From: Isochrysis galbana
Taxonomy: Eukaryota; Haptophyta; Isochrysidales; Isochrysidaceae
Reading direction: 5' to 3'
DNA: 37,823 bases
NCBI GenBank assembly: GCA_018136815.1
Contig: CM030931.1
Coordinates: forward strand, 3,871,725 to 3,909,547
Shown: piece after piece, positions 1 through 8,700 of the stretch
Layout of the letters: every line of letters begins with the position of its first letter
How positions within the stretch are numbered: the first letter of the stretch is position 1
Made by a program: the position numbers and the translations under genes
The notes under the pieces: model-generated
Told to the model about the DNA's origin: nothing
The model's input: the letters and a program-made list of their open reading frames with translations, nothing else
Database searches by the model: none

Positions 1-326
1 AGTTCAAAGATTTGAGAGAAGACTCGGTTCTTGGTTGATTCTTTGGATTCCTTGACTCCCTTGCCACGTTGTTTGTTCGGATTGTGAGCTACCGTGCGTT
101 CGGAGTGTGTTCGTGTGCCCGTAACGTTCTCATAAGGGATGTGCGCCCCGAGTGAGACTTGTCTTCAAACCAACAATGTGTTCTTCGTGTTGGTTTAACC
201 CACTGAGTGCGCACACTCTTTGGGGTGAAAGGCAAGAGGGCCTCGTTCACTTGTGTTTGTTTGTGCATGTCAGACTTGCGTGTGCCTCATGGGGACGCCT
301 GTGAGTGTGCTATACAAGTTTGACTC
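1..326. other. Gene-free stretch with one inverted repeat
   Basis: No convincing reading frame is present. The only structure I see is a perfect 9-bp inverted repeat, AAACCAACA at 167-175 and TGTTGGTTT at 188-196, which could form a hairpin with a 12-nt loop. It may be the 3' flank of a gene outside the window, but nothing in the sequence proves this. Confidence 0.4.
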
Positions 327-479
327 GCGCGGGCCTCCCCGGAACCGGCTCTCCACTAAAGAGGGAACTGGGGAAGGGGGAGGGGGTTGTTAGGGGTTAA
401 GGTTGGGTAGAAGGGAGGTCCACAAGCACACTGCCTCACGCCGCACGAGTAGCGGTGATTTTTAAGAAGATTTTTTTTT
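327..479 (-). repeat. Dispersed repeat R1, copy A
   Basis: Read on the minus strand this stretch begins with a run of A followed by TCTTCTTAAAAAT, then GCGGCGTGAGGCAG, ACCTCCC.TCTACCCAACC, TTAACCCCTAA and a CCCCTTCCCCAGTTCCCTCT block. The same order occurs on the plus strand at 18602-18784 and, truncated, at 18383-18472, with a tail fragment at 4919-4962. It has no coding potential and is probably part of a mobile element. Confidence 0.8.
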
Positions 480-558
480 CACCTTTGGGCCGGCCCCGTC
501 CGTTCCCATTTCGAAAGTACAAGTAAGCCCTGTTTCTGGCACACACAATGTTGCTCAA

Positions 559-576
559 CTATCTTTAAAAAGATAG
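559..576. other. Small dispersed hairpin, copy a
   Basis: CTATCTTTAAAAAGATAG is a perfect 8-bp stem with a 2-nt loop. It belongs to a family of hairpins of similar shape but different stem sequence found at 2370, 2574, 4965, 11330, 12020 and 18479. This copy lies 80 bp from repeat R1 copy A, as several other copies also lie near R1. Confidence 0.6.
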
Positions 577-976
577 CGGTTGAAGGGGCGCAACGAAGAC
601 TACCGGTAGTCTTAAAGTTAAAGACAACGACTTCTCCTGCTTGCTGCTTGTCATAACTAGGTCAAATTAGCACCCTGATCTGTATTTTTTGCGCCTAGGC
701 CTAGGCAGCTAATATGGTCACTATCTGATAGGCCCCTACCTAGCATAAAAATAACCTTTTAATATTCTCGCCTCACCCGTGGCACTGATTCACTTCACTC
801 TTAGCCACGCCCGCAGCATGCAGGCCTCTGCCTCTGCCACCACCGTCCACCGACGCCAGCATAGCCATAGACGATAGACGCCGCCATGTTCATGCCATGT
901 TCCATGTTGGGAAACGAAGCGCTCAAAATGCATGATCTCGAGCCGAACGCGGCCGGCGAGACGAGGGCTAGATGTA

Positions 977-1084
977 GCATGGTCTTAGCGACGCAAAGAG
1001 GGGACGAGATCGGAGGACACCTAATGAAGTGTACACCAAGGCACATGGGGACTATGAGCCCCTTCTAATACAAAACTCCAGACA
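977..1084 (+). repeat. Dispersed repeat R2, copy 1
   Basis: GCATGGTCTTAGCGA, GGACACCTAATGA, ACACCAAGGCACATGGGGAC and CAAAACTCCAGACA occur in this order. The same order recurs at 24303-24446, and the 3' half recurs at 5251-5318 and 13339-13416. All copies are on the plus strand. This copy ends about 85 bp before the CT-rich leader of the EF-hand gene, so it may have been taken up as promoter sequence. Confidence 0.8.
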
Positions 1085-1167
1085 GGATGGACGTCTCAGG
1101 CGGATCCGTACATGCCGTAGAAAGTTAAAACGATCCCAGCGGCCGCTGAGTCCCTTGGGAGTCGCTC

Positions 1168-1437
1168 GCACCTCTCTCTCCCTCTCTCTCTCTCCCCCTC
1201 TTCCCCCTCCCCCGGGCCACCCTCCTCTCCCGGGCCGTCCGACGAGAGCGCCTATCGTCCTCGCCTACTCCTCCCCCTCTCTGTCCCGCTCGTCCCTCTG
1301 CGCTCCCTCGCTCTCTCGCCCTCTCTCTCCCCCCCCACCTCCTTCCTTTCACCCGCTCTCTCTCCCTCCTCCCCCTCTCTCTCCCTTCCATCGCCCTTTT
1401 CTCTTCTTTCTGCTCCCCTCATCCCTTGGAACCACCA
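1168..1437 (+). promoter_or_regulatory. CT-rich leader of the EF-hand gene
   Basis: About 270 bp consist almost only of C and T, with short CTCTCTC runs, and end 12 bp before the chosen ATG at 1449. A similar tract precedes the patatin gene (5340-5790), and a shorter one precedes the second armadillo gene on its coding strand. It probably covers the promoter or 5' untranslated leader. Its translation gives only Ser/Pro/Leu low complexity, so I do not count it as coding. Confidence 0.55.
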
Positions 1438-1448
1438 CCTCTTTTCAA

Positions 1449-2250
1449 ATGTCTGCCGTACCCGCCGTCGTCGCCGCCAAGCGCCACCGGCTGCGAGAGC
1501 TCCGCCGCCGAGCGGAGGAGCGAGCGAAGAACGAAGAAGCCAAGGTAAATGGCTGGTTCGCCCGATTCGACGCGGACCACAACGAGCTCCTCGACAGGAA
1601 CGAGCTGACCAAGCTCATCGAGTATCTCGAGGGACAGCCCCTGCGTTTCTCCGGCGTCGATCTCATCTTCCAGCAGGCGCAGATGTTCGACACGACGGGC
1701 GACGGGCGGAAGGACACAAAGGGCTTCAGCAAGAATGCGGTCAGTCACGCCGTCAAGAAGTACATGGACTACGCGAGGGAGCAGGTGAGCCTCAAGGGAA
1801 CGATGCAAACGGTGGGGGGATGGCGCACGTCTGAGTGAGGGGAACTGCTCGTCCCTGAGGCGGATGGAGGCGTACCGGCCTTGCGTGCACCAGGCCCGAA
1901 TAGCGGCGGACTGGATGGCCTTGCAGGGCGCCGCCGCCAGATCGCTGTTGTCCCCTCGCGCTCACCAGGAGTTCTTAGACGAAGTGTTCGAGCGCTTCGA
2001 CACGGACAAGACGGGCACGCTCGACAAGGGCCAGCTGCGCGCGTTGCTTGGGCACATTGAGGACCGGAGAGGACGTAATCCAAACGTGAGCGAGGAGGCG
2101 GTGAAGTACGTCCTGGAAGAGTGTGGCGCCAAGAAGCGTGCCTGCATATCGCGCACCGAATGTCTGGCGGCGGTGGGGACGTGGATGCACATTTCCGACG
2201 ACCCGCACTACACGAATGAGCCGTCCCAGTCATGCTGCAAGTTGATGTAG
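1449..2250 (+). CDS. EF-hand calcium-binding protein, two exons, CaaX-like C-terminus
   Basis: Exons are 1449-1784 and 1870-2250, giving about 238 residues. The intron (1785-1869, GT-AG, phase 0) removes an in-frame stop. The ATG at 1449 is chosen because it directly follows the CT-rich leader and starts the conserved-looking part. A basic helical N-terminus (residues 10-35) leads to a canonical EF-hand loop at 41-52 (D-x-D-x-N, D at 9, E at 12), a weaker loop at 81-92 without the final acidic residue, and a good loop at 156-167 (D-T-D, D at 9, Q at 12). A fourth site near residue 200 is degenerate. The likely role is calcium sensing. The protein ends in SCCKLM: Cys-Lys-Leu-Met fits a CaaX box and the preceding Cys could be palmitoylated, so membrane attachment is possible. 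EF-hand assignment is firm; lipidation is inference. Confidence 0.85.
1785..1869 (+). other. Intron of the EF-hand gene
   Basis: This 85-bp GT-AG intron starts GTGAGC and ends GATGGAG. It falls between codons, so the exons join in phase 0. An alternative acceptor at 1859 would break the frame. The intron holds a TGA in the frame of exon 1, which supports splicing. Confidence 0.75.
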
Positions 2251-2369
2251 TTTGGTGCGTGTGCGGATACGCCGAAAATGTGTGCGGTGCATGGAATGGG
2301 ATGCTCGATCGGTGTGACTTTGAGTTTTCAACTTGGGGGGCGTGCATCATATCATCGTCGGGCAACAAA

Positions 2370-2387
2370 CTGTCGTTGAAACGATAG
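2370..2387 (+). other. Small dispersed hairpin, copy b
   Basis: CTGTCGTTGAAACGATAG pairs as a 6-bp stem with one G-T pair. It is followed by GGGTCATCGAGAGCGCGCCG, a degenerate version of the GGGTCATGGAGCGCGCGCCG that follows copy c about 205 bp downstream. This looks like an older tandem copy of the same element end. Confidence 0.6.
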
Positions 2388-2573
2388 GGTCATCGAGAGC
2401 GCGCCGCTCCTCTCCCTCCCTGAGGTCGCGTTCCGTCGAAAGTGGAGAATCGACTGTAGTTTTAGCTTTAGTTTTTGTAAAATTAGTTTATAAAATTCTA
2501 GTAGTATTACAATAATTAGCTTTCGAAACGGTATTGTTGGTAAGGGCTGAGATATGGATAGAGCTGTTGTCAA

Positions 2574-2591
2574 CTATCGTTAAACCGATAG
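2574..2591 (+). other. Small dispersed hairpin, copy c, ahead of an ORF1-like start
   Basis: CTATCGTTAAACCGATAG is a perfect 6-bp stem with a 6-nt loop. It ends 4 bp before the ATG at 2596, which opens with ATGGAGCGCGCGCC. The same hairpin-then-ATG layout is seen at 18479-18503 and, on the minus strand, at 12035-12011. This suggests the 5' end of a retroelement, where the hairpin would sit in the mRNA leader next to the start codon. Confidence 0.65.
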
Positions 2592-2595
2592 GGTC

Positions 2596-4707
2596 ATGGA
2601 GCGCGCGCCGCTCCCCTCCCCTCCTGCCGCCCCCCCCGCCGCGACGGACGATCGGGCCATGCTCGACGCCTCGCACCCGAAGCCGAAGCGCCCACGAGAG
2701 GGCGCCCCACCGACCAAGGTGCGCGTGAGACGCGGCCCGGGCCGTCCCCTGACAGCCATACACCAGCAAGGACACCATGCCCAGCATGGCCACCACAGCC
2801 CTCAACTCCCTCCAACCACTCAAGGCCTCCAGACAGCTGTGACAAGTCGGCTCAGAGCCGCATCCCATAGGGAAAGCCGCAAGGCTGGGCCCCTACAAAG
2901 CCGCGGCACTGACCTCGTGCGACAGCACGAGGCACAGGCCTGGCCAGACATCTCACCAACCCCACAAGGGGGGAACAGTCAAGCTGGTGTAGCACAAGAT
3001 ACACCAGGGGAACGAAATGGCAGACAACTCTCGAAAGAGACCACGGAAAGGGCCCTAGGACCCAACTCACAATCCCTCCATCACCGCGGGCGACGACGGG
3101 GGCAGCCGAGGCAAGCCCAGAGCAGTCCCACAGCCCAACTCACACACACACATACACCAAGAGAGACGCAAGCCTACACCACAAGAGTGGTGGAGAGCAC
3201 CACGACCCTGACGCTCCCGCGTCAGACCACGAGCGAGGGACATGGGACCCTCCCCAGGCCCTTGAGACCCTCAAACCCCTGACTAACCCCCACTCCGCCA
3301 TCCCCGGTCTCCAGATGACAGACATCCAAGACATCGAGCAAGAGATGGAGCCCCTCGACTTCGACCCAATGTCGCAAATCACCATCACCTTCGTGCCAAC
3401 GGAAAGGGACATCAAGGTCAAGGACGAGGCAGCCCTCAGCGCCATAGTGGCACACCTTAACCGCCTAGAGGGCGTGGACCTCGAGCCGGATTTCATCTCA
3501 AAAAGCGCCTCAGGACCGTGGGAAATCCTCGTGACGGCCGACTGCGCGAATCAATTTCGCGCCACCTTTAAGTACGCCACCACCTTCGCAATGATCGGGA
3601 TCAACACCCAAATCACCATCAAGTACCTGACGCTCGACGACAAAGTTAAGGAGCTACCCCAAGCATCATCAAAGGCCCTGGCGGTGGCATTTAAAGACGT
3701 CTCCGCGCACCTGGTGGTACGTAACTACCGTTTCGACATGAAGGACGTGATTACCATCAACTCGTTGGCGAAAGCCGTCGGCAATCAAGGCTTCTACTTT
3801 CTACAAGGCAACACGCGGCCCCCGAGTACCCCCGCCGTGGGCGGAATTGTGGAGCGCACTAGACTGCAACATGGTACACAATGTCTACTCAGGCGGGAAC
3901 GCCACTCCCTTCACAAGGGAAGAGTGCGAAAGCTGTTTTCCTAACAACGATACATACACAAAATTCAAAGGTGATTACATCCACAGAGAGAAATTCCTAG
4001 ACTCGTGGCAATTGATAGTCGACCATGCCGACGTCTTAAAATGCTCGACTTTCAGCCCGCCGCCCCCAGCGCGGCAGCCCAGCAACGCCGCGACCCTCGC
4101 GGAAGAACAAATAGAGCCTCCACCAGAAATCCGCATCGATAAAAATGGGGAGTACTACATGCACCACAAACCACAAAGGAGCATGGTTTTAAGTAGAACT
4201 GGGCTGTGCTTCAGCTTGCAGGACACTGTCACACAAGATTCTGACGACCTAACCGATGCACACGAATATCTTGTCTGGCGCGAAACCCTCACCCGATTGG
4301 CAGAAGCTCATGGCCTTGTCCCGATTGCCACTGAATCAATGTACAGTCACTCAGCGGGAGGCAAAATGGGCGGCAGGGACGGGCGTGGAGGCCAATCACT
4401 GCCAGTTCTGAATGAGAAAGAAGCGCAAGTTGCGCAACTCTACTTCTCGTTCGCCTTTCGCAAGCAAGCTGGACGTGTGCCAAGCACCGACATGGCACCT
4501 TCTGGAGTTGACTGGTTGTCGAATCGGGGAGACCATCAGAGTCGCAAGAAGGGCCGATCTGATGGTGGCAGTCAGCTGTTCGATAGACATCCGATCACGG
4601 ATCTCGCCACCCAAGATCAGCCAAGCGACATCGTCGCCTGCCAGCAGAACGACGAGGAAGAGGGATGTGAGAAAAAGACGAAGAAGATGAAAACTCAGCA
4701 CGCGTAG
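2596..4707 (+). pseudogene. ORF1/Gag-like retroelement protein, frame-broken
   Basis: I do not recognise a named family. The ATG at 2596 follows hairpin c and opens a Pro/Arg-rich N-terminus (MERAP) also seen at 12013 (minus). The first frame runs to 3282. A second frame is open from before 3000 to 3944 and holds an ordered, non-repetitive domain (about 3315-3800, alternating hydrophobic pattern, IEQEMEPLDF at its start). The first frame resumes by about 3850 and runs to 4707 with a Cys-containing segment (CNMVHNVYSGG, CESCF), a Pro-rich linker and a Lys-rich tail. At least two frame changes are needed. The leader hairpin, the basic N-terminus and the tandem-repeat tail directly after the stop suggest ORF1 of a LINE-like element. 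No reverse transcriptase follows, so this copy may be non-autonomous or deleted. Confidence 0.45.
2848..3040 (+). other. Cluster of seven perfect stem-loops
   Basis: Seven perfect hairpins follow each other: CGGCT/AGCCG (2848-2860), TCCC-ATA-GGGA (2863-2873), AGCC-GCAA-GGCT (2875-2886), CCTCGTGC-GACA-GCACGAGG (2913-2932), CCCC-ACAA-GGGG (2960-2971), CTGGTGTA/TACACCAG (2984-3007) and TCTC-GAAA-GAGA (3029-3040). Two loops are of the GNRA type. The third hairpin has a diverged relative at 13507-13518. The density suggests a folded RNA inside the retroelement transcript. I do not recognise a known ribozyme or intron core. Confidence 0.5.
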
Positions 4708-4740
4708 CTGGGGGTGTTTGGGAGTGTGGGGGTTGCAATC

Positions 4741-4895
4741 ATAATATTGAGCTTTGTAATTGTAACAATAGATAAAAAGAAAACAAATAACCTGACAATA
4801 ATAACATTGAGCGTAATTATAATAATAGACCAAAAAAGAAACCAAATAACCTGATAATAATAATATTGAGCTTCAAAAAGAAAACAACTAACCTG
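4741..4895 (+). repeat. A-rich tandem repeat, unit about 60 bp, 2.6 copies
   Basis: Units start at 4741, 4801 and 4860 with ATAAYATTGAGC and carry AAACAAATAACCTGA near their ends; the third is cut short. The array starts 34 bp after the stop of the ORF1-like protein. Short A-rich tandem tails are common at the 3' ends of LINE-like elements, so it may mark the end of that element. Confidence 0.75.
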
Positions 4896-4918
4896 GCCCT
4901 CTTTTGACGGAACGCGAC

Positions 4919-4962
4919 TTTCCAACCCCCGGCCGAGGCAGTGCGCGCGGCCTCCCCAGGTC
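4919..4962 (-). repeat. Fragment of repeat R1, copy D
   Basis: On the minus strand this reads GGGAGGCCGCGCGC, CTGC, TCGGCCGGG and GTTGG, matching the end of R1 copy C at about 18746-18780. It abuts hairpin d, again linking R1 with the hairpin family. Confidence 0.6.
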
Positions 4963-4964
4963 AA

Positions 4965-4978
4965 ACTATAACAATAGT
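4965..4978. other. Small dispersed hairpin, copy d
   Basis: ACTATAACAATAGT is a 5-bp perfect stem with a 4-nt loop. It is the same stem type as copies f (12020) and g (18479) but lacks the ATG-GAG start downstream. Confidence 0.5.
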
Positions 4979-5250
4979 ATTTTTCTCTAATCTGCCTATG
5001 TACACATGGTCCGGCACAAAAATTCTGTCGTTTGAGCGCCCCGACCCGAATGCCAGCCCCCCTTTTTCGGGGTGTTAGTGTTAGGCATGTACTAGGGATA
5101 AGTCTTAAGTCGATCGCGGATGCGACAAGCGACAGGTCAGAAGGCGTTTCGAGAAACCTCGTTTTCCTTGTGGTTCACACGGGTTGAATCCGTGCTCGGG
5201 CAAGTGAAACCGCCGCAGTGAAACCTCAGTGAAACCCCCGCAAAATCCCT

Positions 5251-5318
5251 CTAATTATGCGTACACCAAGGCAGGCACGAGTACCGTGAGTCCCTTCTAC
5301 TACAAAACTCCAGACAAG
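5251..5318 (+). repeat. Dispersed repeat R2, copy 2 (3' half)
   Basis: CTAATTATGCGTACACCAAG, then TCCCTTCTACTACAAAACTC and CAGACA, match copies 1 and 4. It lies just upstream of the CT-rich leader of the patatin gene, the same position R2 copy 1 takes ahead of the EF-hand gene. Confidence 0.75.
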
Positions 5319-5339
5319 AATACCATTTTCTTCTCTAAT

Positions 5340-5790
5340 TTTAATTCCCTTCTCTTCCTCTCTCTCGTCTCTTCTCTCGCGCCCCTCCCTCCCCCCCCTC
5401 CCCCCTCTCTCTCCCTCCCTCCCTCTCGTCTCTCTGGCCCCCCCTCCCTTCCCCTTCCCCTTGCCCCCTCCCTTCCCCTTCCCCTTGCCCCCTCCCTCCA
5501 CCCACCCCTCCCCTTCTCTCCCTCTCACGACAACGGGAGAAACGTGGCACACGTTGAGAGGAGAAGAGAAGGGCCAGGGCCACACCGATGCCTTCCCTGC
5601 TCCCCCTCGGCCTCCTCGCCTCTCTCTCTCTCTCTCTCTCCCTCTCCTTCTCCCTCCACTCCCTCCCCCCCACCCTTCCCCCATCCTCCCCTCTCTGCCT
5701 CTGCCTCTGCCTCGCCCTCGCCCTCTCCCTCTCCCTCTCCCTCCGCTCGCTCTCCCTCTTCCTCTCACGCTCAGTCAAGTCCTCACTCCC
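5340..5790 (+). promoter_or_regulatory. CT-rich leader of the patatin gene
   Basis: About 450 bp of pyrimidine-rich sequence with CTCTCT and CCCCTTCCCCTTG repeats, interrupted by a normal-composition island at 5525-5600. The 3' half overlaps the N-terminal end of the longest reading frame (5588). This may be untranslated leader, or a leader whose end codes for a Leu/Ser-rich N-terminus. Confidence 0.45.
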
Positions 5791-8700
5791 CACCGATGAG
5801 GACGCCCAGGACCGCCTTCTCTCGAGCGCACGGCTGCGCCTCCTCCGTCGTGGCCTTCGCATGCTTGAGATCGCCTCAGACCCGGCGGAGAAGCTCAGGA
5901 AGGGAATGCGTGAGAGGGAGAAGACCTCCAAGATCATCCGCAAGTCGGCCAGGGGCGGCGGGCTCACTCACCTCGAGACTTCGCACGGTGCGGCCGCCGA
6001 GGCATTCAACCGATCTTCGCAGAGGGGAGTGTTGGGGGAGGCCTCCTCGCTCGAGATGCAGAGCCGCAGTTCGCTGCGTGGCGGAGTGGCGGAGCCGCGG
6101 GTGAGCGGGCTCCCGCAGCTCGAGGGGGCGGCCAGGGCGCCGGGCGCCGGGTTGCAGTGTGGGCACTCCCCGCCTGACGCATTGCCCGACGCCGCCGGCT
6201 GCGCTGACGAGCTCAACCAGCCTTTTGTTTTGCGAGAGGCAGGGGGTGGACGGCTGGCACGCAATGGTGCCGATGCACCGCGGCTAGCGGCGGCGGCGGC
6301 GGCGGCGGTTGGCGGCGAGGTGCAGCCCTTGCTGAGCGCTGAGCTCGCACGCGCCGAGCGCGAGGCGCGCTGGACGCGCGTGTTGGGCGCGCTGGAAGTC
6401 CTGTGCGAACTCGAGCGGCCGCACCTTGCCGCGCTCGCATCAGTCGCCTCGGTGCGCACGTTGAAGAAGGGCGAGCGACTGCGATCGCCGCACACGCCGG
6501 CGGCCGCGATCTCTGTCGTGCTCAGCGGCGAGGTGGCGCTCTGGAGGACCGACGATGAGCGGCGTCGCGCCGAGGAAGGACCGGACTTCGCCTCGCGCAT
6601 CGGCGCAGGCATTGTAGCGGGCATGGCTGCGGCCGACGGCTCGGGCGGCGTCGTCGACGCCTTTGCCGCCGGCTTCGCGAGCGGCCCGGGCACCAGCGCT
6701 GCGGACGAGCCATCGGGCTTCGGCTCATGCGAGGGCATAGGCGGAGGGGACAGCACTCGTGTGCCGGGCCGCGAGCCGGCCGCTGCACCGCTCCGCCTTT
6801 TTGGCGCGGGTGCTCGCTGCTCGTCCTTCCTCGACCTGCTGCTCGGTCTGCTCACGCCAGCAGGCTGCTTGCCGATGCTCCCGGCCCCCGCGCTCGGCGG
6901 GCTCACGGGTCTGCCCGCCGCCGGCCAGTCGGGCGTGCTTGCGGCGGCGGGCGGGCCTTGCGTGATCCTCGAGGTGCCGGCCGACGGCCTGCTACGCCTC
7001 TCGCAGCGCCATCGTGCACTCGTGCAGGGGCTCGCCGAGGTGGTGCTTCTCAGGCTTGCGCTCGTCACCTGCGATGCGCTCGCCTCGTACATTGAGCTCC
7101 CACTGCACCTCGCGCCCAAGCCGGCGCTTCCCGCGCCACCCGCACCGCCCGGAGGCTGGCGTGCGCTTGTGGCGGAAGTCCGCGCTGGGGCTGCGGCAGC
7201 AGGATCTAGGTCCGTGCCAAACGCGCCGCCCGCTTCATTGCGCGCCACGTGGCCCGGCCGCCGGCCTGCCTCGTCGCCTCCGCCACCACCCCGGGAAGCG
7301 GGGAGCGCCGGCGCGCCAACCTCAGGCGAGCTACGCGGCACCGTGATGGCGCACTGCCGCCGATGGCTGCATGCAGCGCTGCAGATGCCAGCAGAAGAGC
7401 AGCCCGAGACCGAGCTCATCTACTTGGCTCCCGGCGAGGAGTATGCGCCGTCGGCGCGCTCGCCGCGCGTGCTTGTCCACATGTGGGGCCGCGCGCGCGC
7501 GCAGCCGATGCCACTGCCCGCTCCACGCGCTGGCGTCGAAGACGAGGCCTCTCCACACGCGGCCGCGATGCCCGCCGCCGAGGCGCCACCACGCCCGCCC
7601 AGCGTGCGCGCGCTGGGCGAGGTGCGCAAGGCCGAACGCTGGCTCTCGCCCGGCGAGGTGCTCGGCCTCCGCTCCGTCATCACGCGGCAGTACCTGTGCG
7701 AGGCGGTCGTCGTGCCCACAGCTGAGACGGAACCGGCCGCAGCCGGCGAGGGTGGCGCTGTACTCTTGGCCGTTGGTGCCGAGGCGTTGCGCTCGCTTTG
7801 TCGTCGCTATCCAGCAGTACTGCTGCGGCTCGGAGCGCTGCTGCTCCACTCGATCCCACGGTTGTTGTGGACGCTCGATCACTGCGTCGAGTGGCGCATG
7901 CTGCGTTCGGGTGAGGAGGCACCCGTGCCGTCGGAAGAGGCGGTCGTCATCGTGCTCTGCGGCCGGTTGCGTCTATTCGCACCAGCCGATCCGCGCACCC
8001 CCAGGGAGCCCGTCCGGGCTCTTTCGGTCGACAGCAACGGTGCCGAGCCTGGCGGTGAGGCGGCCTCCGAGAGCCGCGTGCTCGGGCCGCGCGACTCGTT
8101 TGGTGAGGAAGATGTCTTGCTGCGTCAGCCGCCCGCACGGCGCGCGGTCGCGGTGCGCGACACGCAGCTGATTTACCTACCAGGCGAGCGCTGCTGCCGT
8201 GCACGAGCTCCCGTGCTCGCCGCGAGGCATGGCCGCGCGCCCGCCCACCGGCCTTCTCGCCCTCCAACGAAATCCCTCACCCACGTCTGCACTCGCGCAG
8301 GGGCCGTCGTGCGCGCTATCGGCCGTGTCTATCCGACGTTGCCACTCGCCCTCGGCCGCCGCCTTGCTCTACGGGCGGAGCCCTCAGCGGTGGCTCGCGC
8401 ACCAGCGCCCAACCTTGGGCTGCCGCCGCGCATCTCGTCCCCCGCGCCGCCCATGCAGACCGTTTGCTTGCTGCCGCTCTCAGCCTCGGCCGAGCTCGCC
8501 GCCGCACTCGACTACACAGTCATTGCCCTCTCCAACGCGCTCGCCGCCATGCGCGTGCGCGCCTCCGCCCTCTCTTCCAACGCACTCCACGAGGAACTCG
8601 ACACGGCATTGGCCACCTTCGCGCCTTTTGGCGAGATCACCCTCTCACTCCATCTAGCGGCCCGCGAGACGCGCCACCAGCTGTTACTCTACCGGGCCGA

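Noticed and set aside
1029..1448. Upstream extension of the EF-hand protein
   Set aside because: The extension translates repeat R2 and the CT-rich tract into low-complexity Ser/Pro/Leu sequence; the ATG at 1449 is a better start.
2848..3075. Group I intron or HDV-like ribozyme
   Set aside because: GNRA loops and strong stems are present, but I could not find the conserved P, Q, R, S core of a group I intron or a nested double pseudoknot; no named class is claimed.
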